From Icerya purchasi (taxonomy: Eukaryota; Arthropoda; Insecta; Hemiptera; Monophlebidae): a stretch of DNA of 64,000 bases. Position numbers and translations under genes: made by a program. The stretch is from NCBI GenBank assembly GCA_039619475.1, contig CM077116.1:558001-622000 (forward strand). The letters run 5' to 3'. The notes beneath the pieces are model-generated. The model made no database searches and was not told where the DNA came from. It worked only from the letters and a program-made list of their open reading frames with translations. Positions 11,636 to 24,540 of the stretch are shown piece after piece (the stretch's first letter is position 1; each line of letters opens with the position of its first letter).

Positions 11636-13137
11636 ACAACATATATTAATCCTGTTACAGCCACGTATTTCGACTTATGTGTACGGTGATTGATGTTTAT
11701 TATTATCAAATTTTACTAAAAAAATTATTTACTCGTTTATTCTGAGGCCATGTTTGTAATTGGTTTGAACTGTGTTTAGAAAATAGTAAAAATTAACAGA
11801 GTATTAAATGAAGCTATTCAACAATTTTATTTAGTTCCGCTCGAGAATAGACTGGATTCTTTCATTGCTTTTAAATTATCTGTTATTGATACATATAATA
11901 TAATTATTTTAGAACGAACGTTTATTTATGTAGATAATACTGTTTTAGCAATTATTTCATTTGGTCCTCACATTTTACAAAATTTAATCCAGTCTGATGT
12001 TGGAAAACTAAATAGTTGAATTCATAATGATCATTTAAAAGCAAATTATTTATTTTACTATTATTCCGGTGATCTAAAGGTAGGATGGCATAAGAGGAAA
12101 AATTTACGACATCAAGTACTTCAGAACAAGTGCGTCAACAAATGAACTGCATATATGTACATTTACGTTTTGTAGCACAAGTGTCAGAGTATAAAGTAAG
12201 GTATAAAGTAGGCGACCAGAATGCCGTCTAGTGGCGGTTTAATGTCGCCCAGTAGATAGCGATTTTGCTGGCGTTATTTAATACAGAAAAAATACTAACG
12301 CATTAACAGAAAATATTATTAACAAATTTATTATTTGGTGTTCTTCCACGGTTCATAATTTTTTTCTTTGCGTTTAGTTTATTGTGTTGTATAATTTATT
12401 AGATTTTAGTTGCATCTGCATTATGTCGACTATTTAACAAGCTCTTTTTACTTGAAACCAAAATATGTTCAGTTGGTTAAATTAATTGCTCCACTTTTAT
12501 TGTTCATATCTACGGAGTAGTATTATGATATTATATGTTTATAAGTGATATTTCAATTATGGTATCAAAGCCGACTAAGAAGTAATGTGGAACATGAACA
12601 GTAACTCTTCATTTTATAGATAGTTCTAGGTCAGTATTATGCTCTTTTCACACCGCCCCGCGAATCTATAACTGTCGTAAAGCGGTAATCTGTCAATCTG
12701 AAGTAGCAGTAAACAGGCGAACCGAAATGTAGTCATCAGATAGAGTTATTAGACTAAGTGCTAGGTATGCAAATTCAAATAACACTATCGCTCTAGTTCT
12801 GATCGTTCACTGCAGTACTCTTCTACGCTTCATATTCCTTACAGTTGACTAATTTTCACTGCGAATGCTGATTTGCTAAGCATATTTATACGGTCCACTA
12901 CACAGACTATTTTTTTTTATTTTCATAATTTTCATGACTATAGGCAACGCAATATCAAAAAAATTGATACAGGCCATGACAGCAGTGGCATACTTTAGTT
13001 GGAGAAAAGGGTAACTCCACTCATTACATTTTTTAAAGTATGTTGTAGCAGCATTTAAAAAAGCCGAAATAATGTTTTTAATATTTTATACTTCACAATT
13101 CCCGACGCCTTGTCAACTTTACTTTACTTTAAATATA

Positions 13138-14394
13138 CGAGGGTCCTTCATTAGTAAACAGACAAGTCGCTATAAAATTGTTAATTATTAATATACTTAC
13201 AATTTTTTTTTTTTAACTTTTCGACGTAATCCCCCTCTAAACGAATAGACTTGTCTCACCGGTCTACGAGGCTTCATATTCCCTTGGCAAAAAATTCTTT
13301 AGATTGAGTGCGGAATCACTTTAGGACATGCTCTATGACTTTTTCGTTGTTTTCGAAAACGTGTCCACACAAAGAGTTCTTGAGCGGCCCAAACAAACGA
13401 AATGGGAGGACCTCCCATTCCATTTCCTGCAATATAGCTTGCGTTGACCAGGCGCTGTGGGGGTGGCATTGTCCTTAAGAATGACCCCTTTCGTGATGTG
13501 TCCTGATTGTTTCCGCCGTATCGCCGGTCGAAGTAGGGTTTTGAGTACTTCTGCATAGAACTCTGCGTTGACAGTACTTCTATCTTCCGGATAATGACAA
13601 AGAACAGCGCCTTTCATATGCCAAAATACGGTCAAGAGCACTTTGTTTGCTGAGAGACGCGACTTGAATTTTTTGGCTGCAGTCCACATCATGCTTTGTT
13701 TTTTCGTTTCAGGCTTGTAATAATGAACCCGTGTCTCATCACCGGTGCCGGTGACTATACGTTATAAAAAGGCCTCACCTTCAATATCGAACCGACTTTT
13801 GCGCTCCTTGCAAACTCCTAGCCGATTTTCTTTATGCACCGCGGATAACATTTTAGGAACCCATCTCGCGTAGATTTTTTCGAAATTGAGATGGTTGTGA
13901 ATGATGTAGACAGTACCGGCACTCACACCATACTGGAGTGATATTTCTTCGATTGTAATCCGCCTGTCGGCTAAAATCATCTTCTCAATGTTTTTTTTAT
14001 GATGATCGGCGATGTCACTTTAACTGAGCGTCCACTGCGCTGTTCCATCGCTGTACTTTTTCGGCTGTTTTTGAACTGATCCATCCACGAATAAAAACTT
14101 GAGCGATTCGTTCACGAACTCCCGTATTGTTCGGCCACTCTTCGATAAATTTCGCTGGGTTTAACCCCTTCTGACATTAAAAAACGAATAACACCGCGTT
14201 GTTCATAGTGTGTACTTCCTTGGAGTGGCGCCGGACCACTTTGGGAATCATTGGCGAACAACCGGCGACGCATAACATTAATACAACATTTGCAGTGCAT
14301 AGCCAACACTCCACCTAACAAAACGATCTATCGTGAAAGTCGCTTCCACCTTTCTCCAGAACGATTTGTCCGTTTATTTATTGAAGGACCCTCG
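13138..14394 (-). mobile_element. Mariner transposon, inactivated
   Basis: Terminal inverted repeats of about 34 bases starting CGAGGGTCCTTCA are flanked by TA at 13,136-13,137 and 14,395-14,396. The 1,257-base length is normal for mariner. The minus strand encodes the transposase in broken pieces. The N-terminal helix-turn-helix part reads GVIRFLMSEGVKPSEIYRR (14,321-14,112), then a second DNA-binding piece (13,980-13,762) and the catalytic part (13,692-13,333). The first Asp is visible in TGDET just upstream of the last piece. The second catalytic Asp is replaced (FWHMKG instead of FWDxKG), and LKDNATPTA stands for the usual HDNARPHTA. Stops and frameshifts between pieces confirm inactivity. 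Copy B of the duplication has the empty site. Confidence 0.9.
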
Positions 14395-14959
14395 TAAATC
14401 ACAGACATTATTATCGTTTGTATGAGTGTTCTAATAATTCTGTATACGCGTTGCGTAAACAATAAATGCATCTTCATATTTTATTAAAACTAAGCTCTTA
14501 TCGACCAACGAAATCCGTTTGAATTCAATAAAATTAAACGTCTGCAATTGGAATTTTTAACAGACCAGGCAGTACTTTGTTATCTACGTATCGGTCATTC
14601 AAATTTAATACACAGCTACATCTTACAAGGTCTTTTTCTTCCTCCCTACGATATATATATATATATAGCGTTCATATCACCATCTGACAGAATGTCCCAG
14701 GATCGTTCCCTTACGTTTTAATTTTAACCTACCTAATTTCCCCTTTCATTGTTTCTACGGAATTGCATGCTCCCCTTTTAAGCTCCTAAAACTATCAAAC
14801 TTTTATTAAATTATACGAGTTCGTAGCCTTAAATCTTGTACACGACGAGGAGTAATGAATTAAAAAACAAGTTCCGTCAAGCATGATGTTTCATGCTAGT
14901 TAAACATAACTATAATTTACATTTACATAATTCTAAATTCAAAACAAGATTTTTCGCAC

Positions 14960-15440
14960 TGCAAAGAGGGAGAGAAACACGTCATTATTCACGTTTCTTT
15001 GGAACTTTTCGCCAACTTCGAAAGTTTCATTAAGGAAATGAAATACGGGTTCATTACCGACAAAAAGCGATCTTTCTACCAACATCTACCATGACCGGGA
15101 AAAAAAATACTTTTGTCAAAAATTGTGAGCTTTCGGCGTTCCGAGGATCTAATTTAAATGCTGGAAACACAGACGTTCCAAACTAGAGAAACATATGGGG
15201 ATGCGCATATTTTTAACCTTGTTCAAAATTTTAAACTGTGATACCCGCGTCGTCAAAAGGGGGACACGTGTCATTTTTCGCGCTGTTTTGAATTTTTTCG
15301 TCAACTTCGAAAGTTTCGTTAAGGAAATGACTTATGGTTACGTTCTCGTTAAATAACGATCTTACCACACAAGCCCGGTATAGAAAAATGTTTTTTTCGA
15401 CATTTTTGAACTTTCAGTGCCTCGATGGCCCGAATATAAA
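14960..15440. repeat. Diverged tandem repeat, period about 300
   Basis: Two units share 'caacttcgaaagtttcattaa' type sequence (15,013 and 15,302), followed by 'ggaaatga', a 'cgatct' block (15,069 and 15,358), a poly-A/T stretch and a 'gagctttcggcgttccgagg' versus 'gaactttcagtgcctcgatg' block. The spacing is about 290. No coding function; the origin is unclear, possibly part of a non-autonomous element. Confidence 0.55.
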
Positions 15441-17479
15441 GTTGTAAGCATGGCGATATTTTTCCCATGAAGCAGTCCTTTATGCAAATGTTTGGAATAC
15501 GTTTTGATTTCCCCAACGTTTTTCCTCGGTCTGCTACTTACATGAACTTCCTTTGTTTGCTGTTTTAGCCCAAAAAGGGGGAGAGGCGTGTTTAAATTAT
15601 TTTTTAACCTAAATTTTTGGATTTTATGAAAAAACTTCTGCATTTTATTTTATATTTTGAATTTCACCTTTAAAGTTTTATCTCGTAATGAGTTATGAAT
15701 TTTTAAGTGATTTTTGTGTAATTTTAAATAGCGTATTATATTATATTCTTGACGGTTTTTTGGGGGGTTTTTGCCGCCCAGGGTAATCAATTAGCTTGAA
15801 GTTATAGACCGTTTTAAAGGGAATTTTAATTATAATTTATGATCCAAAATATAAGTTTATAAGTCAATCCGTTCGTGAGTTATTGATTTTTATTTGAAAG
15901 TTTTGTTGCTTCTGAACCATCTTATTAGTATTCCGTACATTAAATATGTGTACGGAATCCTAAAAAACAAGAGTTATAATGTTCGCATAATTTCAAATAT
16001 TAAAATAATAATTTTCCGTACTTTGTGTAAGTAAACTTCGATCATTATATTTTACGCCATAATTAAAACTTGATGTAAATATTGTTTTGGTTGTATCCAA
16101 AAAAAAAAAAAAAAACTGAAAAATATCCGGCTCCAAATAATGATGATAAGAACAATAGAAATTCAAATATGATATGGCTACTATTCCTAACTCTTCAACT
16201 ATAATTAGTAGTACCGTAATTAAGCAAACTGATGGTTTAGAGTGTCCATAAGATAAAGATGATGAATGATGTAAAGGATGTAAAAGTTGATTCAAGTTTC
16301 ACAATAACAATACACATATATCAAATAGATAAAACAAAGCAAATACGAGTATTTTGTATATTGCAGCTATGTAATGTTATATTTCGTTACACACATTAAA
16401 ATTCATAATTCACAAATGTAACATTTCGCTTATATTACTAAAAATCAAACACTAACCAAATTTACATAATTAAACTGTCTAAAAATTATAAAAATAACAA
16501 AAATGATGAAATTCGTTTTAATTACTTAGACTTATTCATGAACTAAATTTATTGGTTTTGTTTGTGATGATGTGTTGCCATTATATTTACAAGTTACCGA
16601 TATTATTATCATATTAAAAATAATATTTACTCTTTCAGAGAAAAATATTAGTCCTGCAAAGGAAATAACTTTTTTTCTTTCATATTTTAATCATTTTAGA
16701 CTACCTTAGATCATTTTTTAAAAAATTCTGAATTCCTGATGTTTTATATTGCTAGAAATAGATGGTTCCTTCCAATTGGACCCAAAATGACTCGAAAGAT
16801 ACTTAATCAAAAAAATATTAACAAGTTTATTACCAAAATAAGTTTTGAAAAATAATACAATTCGATGCAGAAAGTGAAATACATTTACTGCTAATTAATA
16901 TAACTGTACCGACATATTTGTACCGTAATTCATGCACTTTTGCCAATAAATTTCTTATCTCCTTTCCGTTTTTTAATGATGCGAGAACGGATTTTAACCG
17001 TTTATATGAAATTATTTCGCCTTCAACCGGGTTTTTATGCGCAGTGCTTAAACTTAAAGTAACCTTTTTCGTTTGAAATTACAATTTCTGCTCGAATCCA
17101 ATTCAACAGACTCCGCGATTTCTCGTTTCGGCACATATTTTCCACTCTTACGTAGTGGCCTTGTCAAGCTCTTCAGATTAAAGAAATAGCAAAAATGAAA
17201 TAAAAATTCGAGAATTCTACATTTATAGTACACAAATTTGTAATCACAGCAATTTCAATTTTTCTTTGATCCTAAAGTATGCCACGTTGATACATTCGTG
17301 TTTCTGGTCTAAGTAATAGACTATAGGTGGTCATTTACAAAACCAATCATACTCTCTAGCAAAACTTTTCCATAATCTATCAAGTTCTCCTCTATTACTA
17401 TTTACAAGCACAGCGTCAAAACGTTTTATATTATGGACAATCGTATTACTTTAGTTTTTATCGCACTATCTAATCATTT
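15441..17479. other. 2 kb without a recognised gene
   Basis: A/T-rich. Includes an A-run at 16,099-16,115 and a G8 run near 15,761. Minus-strand open stretches of 93-100 codons are present (15,643-15,362 and 16,295-15,993), but they have no recognisable domain and one is partly poly-Phe from the A-run. Between 17,300 and 17,480 the minus strand has short coherent pieces that may belong to the relic described next. Confidence 0.4.
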
Positions 17480-17499
17480 CTATTTCCAGTGTTTCTATA

Positions 17500-18010
17500 T
17501 TACTAAAGTGATGTATATTTTGATCGATCTTTGTGTTCTGCATTTTCAACACTTCTTATAACGGTGTAGTCGTTATCTTTATCGAGAAATTAAAGTTTCT
17601 TAATTGATTTTCTCTCTCTGGTTAATTCTTTCGGAAGGGTGTTCGCACCCGATTTTCAATACCTTTAAATTAAGAAAGTCACCCTTACTAGTCTCGATCC
17701 GTTCCACTAAATTATTAACATCTGTATGGAGTTTAACGTGTTCGTATTTATTTTTCAAAAATTCCGTAGTTATCTTAAACTATCGATCTTTGCCTGAATT
17801 TCACTCATTATTATTTCATGTAGAACCTAAAGTGACCGCATCTTCCGTTGCAGTAACCTCGGCTACATTAATTATTTGTCTACCTAAAATGTTAATATGA
17901 TCGCCGAGTAATTGAATTTTTTCCGCAAGCACATTTGTAATAGCTATTGACTCTGCAAGATCGCGATAAGTTGTGCTGATATTTAGTAAGCGTTATCTTT
18001 TAAAATTACA
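17500..18010 (-). pseudogene. Decayed coding sequence, unknown protein (C1 copy)
   Basis: Read on the minus strand with stops and frameshifts ignored, this part gives coherent helical, coiled-coil-like sequence: ESIAITNVLAEKIQLL, GDHINILGRQIINVAE, NEIQAKIDSL, FLKNKYEHVKLHTDVNNLVE. The C2 copy gives the corresponding FLKNKYKRDKFDTDINNLTE on the same strand (55,760-55,670). Agreement at the protein level in two independently decaying copies suggests a former gene. I do not recognise the family; a structural or retroelement Gag-like protein is possible. No promoter or splice site was identified. Confidence 0.4.
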
Positions 18011-18276
18011 ATTTCTGTTGTTCAACAGTGGCTCCTTCAGTAATTCCATCTCCAGGTATATATTTCTAGCTTTTATGTAGCAACAACAATGACTAAGAAT
18101 TTTCCAATACATTATTATCGACCCATGTATGCTCTAAACAAGGAAATCCAAATGTTGATTTTGTTCCTTAATGTTGAATAACACGTCTAACCAAGTATAC
18201 ATTGGTACGACGTTTTTTGTAATTTTTCCGAATAATAAGTACTAGTTAGCTGTGTTTATCGGATTGTTTCTTTAAC

Positions 18277-18507
18277 CTATACGTCATTGGGAAAGTAGAC
18301 TTCACTGTATTTGTAGTAAATAGTTTTATAGACATCTCTCTCTAATAATGTTTTAACTTTACTAATGCGCACAACATCACTTGGTTCAAAATTGTTCGCA
18401 CACTTAGATGCACAGAGACCATCGAAAACGATACTACACACTCTGACTATATTTACCACAACATATTTTTCAACGCCCTCTTTTAAATTCGCAGCTGCAA
18501 ATTTCAT
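18277..18507 (-). CDS. Unknown 76-codon ORF upstream of the C1 coding relic
   Basis: This is a clean ATG-initiated minus-strand frame of 76 codons, with Cys residues (VCSIVFDGLCASKCANNF) and no long homopolymers. It points toward the coiled-coil-like relic 270 bases further on and could be its N-terminal exon or an unrelated small gene. I could not find a convincing counterpart in C2. No family is recognised and real expression is unproven. Confidence 0.3.
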   Translation of the reverse strand: MKFAAANLKEGVEKYVVVNIVRVCSIVFDGLCASKCANNFEPSDVVRISKVKTLLERDVYKTIYYKYSEVYFPNDV

Positions 18508-20220
18508 TGTTTGATGTATTTTTGTGTTTTTGTGTTAGCTCCAGTAATGCAGACAGCCAACGATTATATTGATCAGTGGCTAGCAAAATTCTTCGGCGTT
18601 TCATTAAACCGTTTAATAATACTAGCTTTAAACGGAGGGTAAGTATTGTGAAGATTAATATTAAATCTATTTAAAACAGCTTACATTTACGGATTACTGA
18701 ACTCTGTACTACAGTCAGCCTGAAAATGTTTAACTACATCAACATCTTCTTTCGATAATATTAAAAATGAAAAAACCGAATTTTAAAAAGACGAGCCAAG
18801 CCATTATTTTAACCGTAAAGAAAAAGCTAACACGCTAAATTACTATTTCCCTTTTATCTCCTTTCAATTATTACCCGTGAAAATAGAATCACGCGTTTTA
18901 GGTGCAAATATCATGATAGATTAATAAAATGTAGCGAGTAATTCAAATTTTTGTTGTTTAATTGATGTTTTGTAAACGGCTCCGGTATAAATAAAAAAAA
19001 AATAAAATAAACCATTTTTCAATTGTAAGGTCAAAGTTTTTTTTTTATTTATTTATTTTTTTTTGAAAAAAATTAAATTCAAATAATCGTGTGATTTAAA
19101 CAAGGCCGGCGAACAATTTCCAATTTACTTTCCAAAAACTAGCAAAAATTACGCCTACTATTATGAATAATGAAGGTACAACATTTTTTTTTTATTGAAG
19201 AATAAATATTTATTATTCCGCGCAAAATTATTACTAAGTGACTTTTTCTGATAGTTTTTTCAGAACAATCTGAACAGTTTAGTCGATGATTTGTCTTCTT
19301 AAATTTCTCGAATCTTTTGAATGCAGGAATACGTATCGGTAAAATAAAAAAGAAAAGAAAACTTTACACTATTTTTGTCTAAGTTGCTGGTATTACTAGA
19401 ATATTTCAAAAAATAATAGATATACGCTAATAAATTTTCGAAGAAGTGAAAATATTTTTCGAAAATCGAGTGGCGGGTAAAATATATTTTTTTTTTTTTG
19501 GTATAATCATAAAATGTAAACTGTGTATGAAAAATAAGTAAACTCTAAATAGTTTCGAGAAAACAAAAGTAGATTAAATTTCTGAAGTTCCTTATAGAAA
19601 AAATATGGAAAATATCGAGTGAATAAATTTGTTTTACGAATTTTAGAAATAAGAACGTAATCACGATGATTACAGTAAACATGGAGTGAATAGTTTTGTA
19701 AAATCATAATTGCATTTAGAATACAACACATTTTGAGAAAAAATAGGATTATAGTAAAAAAGTATTGGGATCAATTTTGCGAGAGGGACGTGTAACATGT
19801 ATTTTGAAAAAGTAGGGCGTGTATCCAATTGCATGGGTACTGAGTAAAATAATGAAACAAAAAATTCAAATTTATAGAAATCTTAAGAAAAGAAAATAAT
19901 TGAGCTTTAAAAATAATTAGGATTATTTACAAGTTCCGGATGAAATCTGGTGATGATGAACAATAAAGATAAAAGTACTTTAAAAACTGTAAACAATGAA
20001 AAATTACAAAATGCGTAGCGAGTTGAAACTTTTTAATCTGACTACAACGGCTGCAACTTTACCAACGGCGAAAGCATTCAGCTACATCAAGCCTCGAATC
20101 TATGCTAGATCTCAGGGTGCTAATCAGCATGTGTGGTGGATATTTTCTAGACTCTTATTGCTTACATGAAATGTTTTAGAATCGCTATGAAATTGAAAAT
20201 GTTACGATGTCTAATGACCA

Positions 20221-20517
20221 TCATCTCAGATCATCAAAATAAACGTGACGTGACTGCACACGTTGATCACGTCTACATGCATTGTTGCGATTCAAAGTTA
20301 CCTTATTTTCAATTCCGCTTTGAATATTTTCCGTTGTATAATGCGGAATCCTGTCAAAAATAAATAAACGTTCGCTGATACGAACGGCGGTGGGAAATAG
20401 ATTTCTTATCAAAATGTAATGTATCCTTCTCTTTCTATGAAACATAGTTTTGTTCCATCGAAAATTCTGGTTCACTCTTCGTCTAGCTTGACTGATAGAG
20501 ATGGCATTGAAGTTCAC
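20221..20517 (-). pseudogene. Open minus-strand stretch, C1 copy, unknown
   Basis: There are 98 codons open on the minus strand with an Arg-rich, non-repetitive composition (SISQARRRVNQNFRWNK). The aligned part of C2 (58,750-58,615) reads FNAIAASQAR and then breaks by stops and by the foldback insertion. Partial protein-level agreement suggests former coding sequence. No family is recognised. Confidence 0.3.
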
Positions 20518-21070
20518 ACTGTTCGCAAAAAGGAAGGGTGCATATTAAATGTTGCACCATCTTAGAACAAACGTACAAGTAGCTTCCTATACGTCCGACT
20601 AAAATTATCCTTTTAATTTCGTCCTTATTCTAATGTTTAAAATTATCACAATTTTAAAAACAGCATGCACGAACAAAATGAGTATTAGAAAATTCCTTTA
20701 AAATTTGGGTTCTAAATGTCTTGTTGAAAATTTCATCTCTCCTTATAAATGTTAAACTACAAATTATGCTACGCATACTGTAGACACAGGCCGGTGTAAT
20801 GCTCGGGCGAAATTTGGAAACTTATATTCAAATTTAGAAACAGATTACCAAACGAGTACGGCGAGGAGAAGCATGAGGGGCTATAGTTAATTTTTGGTGC
20901 CCCTGTTAAATGCTTAGTCTAATTTTGAAAATTCAGGCGGGAAGAGAGGCGCGAATGGAGTTGTTTTTCGGATACGGGAAGAAAATTCGATTGTGGTTTT
21001 GAATCCTAACACTGGAAATTCGGTTAGATTCTACTCCCCGCACATGTTTTTGTGGTTACGACGTCAGAGA

Positions 21071-23943
21071 TGCCAGCTGTTACAGAAACTCTCTACTGCT
21101 ATCGTTAATAAGAAAGATTGAACAGCAAGAATAATATGTATGTATAGGTAAGATGCAAGGAGCGCAACAACGAACAGGAAGCTTTTAGCAAATGGAAATT
21201 CGGAGTAACCGATTAATTTTTTTCGCCTCATGAATTGCTTTGTCGAATTATAAATTTCTTTCCACCATATTTGCAGGAATTCAAATCACACAAATTTTAT
21301 TGGCGTCTAAGATTTTCCGATTCCTGTGCAGCGTATTTTTTTCCTTTCTTGACCGATAATTGTTAAATCGATTTTATTTTTTATCAAACGAACTTGTTTA
21401 CTACGATTAACTTTCACTTAACGGGGGCAAAGTTGTGACGTGCTTTTCCGCTGTACAACCGATGACATATTTCATTAATAAATAATAATGCGCGCATAAT
21501 TATTTAAATTTTAAAGATGAATGCGATACATTACATTACCGGGTGGAATTTTAGTCGATCGATGTTTGACTAGCGTTAATTTAAACGTTTCAGAAACGAA
21601 AAGTACGAATAGCACAATTTTCTAGTTAACAGGAATTCTCGATTTGTTTTCTTTTTCTTTTATATTCACTGTTCTCTTGCAAAACCCGTAAACAGTGCTC
21701 TGTCATGATACTAGTGACATAGGTGCCAACCCATGTGATGGACTAGGTCAATAATGATAGCAGTACGTTAGAACAATAGTAGGACTTGAACGTTATTAAA
21801 TAAGCTTTATCCTATTAAAATCGAAAAATTTTTCATAGTACTGATATGAACTGACTGTATAGTATATGAAATACATGGAGCAGCATAAACATCAAGGCAA
21901 CCTTTGGTATAACTTAGAGAAACCTGACAAAACTATTGAAGAAAGTTCAAGGATGTTATTAGATGAAATGTGATCATCTTAAAATCTCATATTAGCAAGA
22001 GTAATGTAGCAAACAATACAGTGAAGTACGATCCATAGTATGCTGTCAATACCGTTTGAATATACAATATTTTTTTAGGTAATTGTAATTATACATGGTC
22101 AATACACACACTTCTGTTATGTTATTGAAAGGGCGCCGCGGAACCATGTTTTTTGTTTTAATCTTTGTTTGGGAATACCTGGCAGAGTCCTGATGTACAT
22201 TTTATTAATACTATATGGATTCAAATTCGAACCTAATTTTTCAAAAACCTCCTCGTACGTAAGTAGAGGGACGTTCACGCAGGTGTAGGATGCCGGCTAC
22301 TTGGGCCCATTTCTGGAGAACTGTATTCCATTTGATCATCAAATCTTTAATTTACGCACACATCTGCACATCTATACATATGCATACGTTCGCATGTACA
22401 AACCACCATCATCATCATTGCCCACGCATATTCGTAGGCGTGCCTCGCAAGCGGCCTTGCACCTGTCGATCAAGTGATCGTCACATACCTTCAGGATAGC
22501 GTGCGCATCGCGTGCACATGAATTACCATTATGTATAATTCACCATTATCGTCATCGAACTCTATCATTACCAATCTTATCGCTGGACTGTAGTGCAGGA
22601 ATTAAAGTAAAATGCGAGTTTTTCGAGTACTGGTAAAATCTTCTGCATATCTTCAAGTCAAGAGCCTGTTCAAATATCGTATATGTGTTACTTTCAGGAA
22701 CCAACCGCGTATCCATCAAATCTGCGTTGCAGCGGTTCGAATGTAAATCTCACACATACATAGCACCCGGTATTTCCGGAAATAGCGAAGATTTTCATTC
22801 GGTCAATCGCGTAAAAACTTTTCTTAGTCCGATAAATTACACAGGAGTAAGTTCATCTCACTCACTGCGAAAGCGCATCGCCCGTTCCCACGCACGTTGT
22901 GATAACTGTCGTGAAAAAAATGTACCATCTGTTTCCACACACACATACATATTCTTGCACACGCTATACATATGCGCTTTCCTGTTATGAATTTTCAAAA
23001 ATAATAAGTGCACATTTTATTTTTCACGACTCCCAAAATTACCCTTCCCCATCCATCCATCGCAGATTTGTAAGTCTTTCTTAATTTTCCTATTTATTAC
23101 TTATTTCCCACGCATAGACTGTGATCGCAAACACTATCGTAGCTAAATCACACGACGTTGATATCATAGTTTTTTAATTTTAATCGTTGATCTTCTACGT
23201 TTCTTAATTTTTTTTTTTTTTTATTTAAAAAATTATTCGATCGACTAGTTAATTAAATATCGTAGCGTTCGTAAAAATAGATCGTCTTTACTCACAAGTC
23301 AGACCGGGTATAATTCTCAAAGTCTGCCGAATACGATTGAATTTTACTGCTTGGAATCCGAATTTTGAATGAATTCTTGCATTTTTATTTTTATATTTTT
23401 AAATTTTCGTCAGGGGAATATTTTTGAGTAAAGCCATCAACGAGTTGTCTTGATTATCATAGAGAAACATACACAAATGTATCGATACGGAATTGTTAGG
23501 GTGTATGTGTAAGTGTACGTTTATGTAACTATATCGTGAAGAACGGTAAAAGATCCTTCTTAATGAGGTACCGTAACAACTTTTGTTCAAAGGTACGTTG
23601 CAGATGACGATGATGATGATACTAGAATTGCGAAGTTTGACAGTTGAAAATCGGAACTGTTAGCAGCCGTTGTTTTCTGCTTAAGTTTAAATTTTCAAAG
23701 GTAAAAATATATTTCTCTTTTTTATTTTTCCAAATATTTCATCAGCAATCATATTTATTTCGTCATTGATTTATAATTGCGATATTTCATCATATGTATT
23801 ACAAAAACATTATTTCAATAGGTATCTACATTTAACGATACTTAATTAATCAGTCATCATTTTAAAAATTATCAGCTTTCCCATTATTATATATTCTCCG
23901 CTAATTTTCTTTAAAGTTTCAAAAATTTAACGAAATTTATTTA

Positions 23944-23946
<3 letters not shown>
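21071..23946. other. 2.9 kb without a recognised gene
   Basis: No transposon domain or RNA gene was found. The 22,270-23,060 part is less A/T-rich and has plus-strand frames of 69-101 codons, but they are low-complexity (His-run, CA/TG-rich) and match nothing I know. A short GAT repeat lies near 23,606. It may contain unique regulatory or intergenic sequence. Confidence 0.4.

Positions 23947-23993
<47 letters not shown>
23947..23993. repeat. (TA)n microsatellite
   Basis: An almost pure TA repeat of about 23 units, directly at the left edge of a Helitron-like repeat. Confidence 0.95.
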
Positions 23994-23995
<2 letters not shown>

Positions 23996-24540
23996 ATAGT
24001 ATACATAAAAGTGAAAATCGAGAACTATCTGAAAGACACAGCAATTATTGACATATCGTTGCAACCACTAGATCTATGAAGCTGAAAGTTGGCACCTAAT
24101 ACAACTATAATATGTACTGACACCATCGAAAAATGCATTAAAAAGTTCAAATATTTTAGGGGTGAAAAAAGAGGTAAAAGTCAGAAAATCGCTTTTCAAA
24201 AAACCAAAAATCACGCTAAAGCCCAAACCATTTGCACCAGATAATTGAAATTTTATATGAACGTTACTTATGTATTGGAGATGTCAAACAAGAACGCTTT
24301 TTTGAAAATTCAAACTTAAATGGGTGAAAATGGGTTAAAAACTGTTTTCTAAAAAACATACAAACTGTAATATTTTCGGCACAAATAGATTTGTCAAATT
24401 GCAATTCAGCATGAAGACACCTCATATATGGTGCACTAAATGTGTGCAAAATTTTTTTCAAACCTTTAAATTTTAAGGGGGGAAAAGGGCAAAACTCAAT
24501 TTTTGAAAAAACCAAAAATCACGCTATAGTCCAAACGAAT
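23994..24540 (+). mobile_element. Helitron-like repeat with three internal units
   Basis: This has three diverged tandem units of about 150-180 bases. Each ends in a stretch such as 'aggggtgaaaaaagaggtaa' or 'ggggggaaaagggcaaaact', followed by an A-rich block; the first and third then share 'aaccaaaaatcacgcta' (24,200 and 24,509). The style (short AT lead-in, repeated 'gggtgaaaa' blocks) resembles non-autonomous Helitron families common in hemipteran and other arthropod genomes. A matching Helitron 3' terminus is seen only far away, at 51,985-52,028. I did not find the 3' hairpin and CTAG end here, so the element is truncated or misassigned. Confidence 0.45.

Larger units (their letters stand above)
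10636..14500 (+). repeat. Segmental duplication: 3' flank of OR pseudogene A
   Basis: With its insertions removed, this stretch aligns collinearly with 37,147-39,395 downstream of the OR gene. Anchors are 'actgtactc' (11,040 and 37,559), 'gaacgtttatttatgtagat' (11,917 and 37,860), 'ggtggcggtttaat' type sequence (12,230 and 38,392), 'gttcactgcagtactcttct' (12,806 and 38,994), and 'agacattattatc' (14,402 and 39,305). The duplication therefore covered the gene and at least 2.2 kb of 3' flank in the same orientation. Copy A gained a hAT-like MITE and a mariner that copy B lacks. Apart from those insertions I see no gene in it. Confidence 0.85.
17480..21070. repeat. Duplicated block C1 (partner at 55,463-59,340)
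   Basis: The block aligns in the same order and orientation with 55,463-59,340. Clear anchors are 'aacggtgtagt' (17,561 and 55,491), 'tatttttcaaaaattccg' (17,748 and 55,717), 'aagaaaagaaaataattgagc' type sequence (19,884 and 57,065), 'ctgatgatgatgaac' type (19,950 and 57,146), and 'gtcgtccttattcta' type (20,620 and 58,924). The middle (17.9-19.5 versus 55.9-56.7 kb) aligns poorly. Copy C1 lacks the LINE, foldback and poly(T) insertions seen in C2. Parts of both copies look like decayed minus-strand coding sequence. Confidence 0.8.

Noticed and set aside
13299..13692. Active mariner transposase
   Set aside because: Frames are broken and the second catalytic Asp is replaced (FWHMKG).
14960..15440. 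CRISPR-like or regularly spaced repeat
   Set aside because: Only two long, diverged units without short identical repeats; also a eukaryotic sequence.
17604..17900. 98-codon plus-strand ORF
   Set aside because: The minus strand shows protein-level agreement with the paralogous block; the plus-strand frame does not, so it is a shadow.
22290..23084. Plus-strand small proteins with His-run and Thr/His repeats
   Set aside because: Low-complexity CAT/CAC and CACA tracts explain the residues; no start context, domain or paralog supports a gene.
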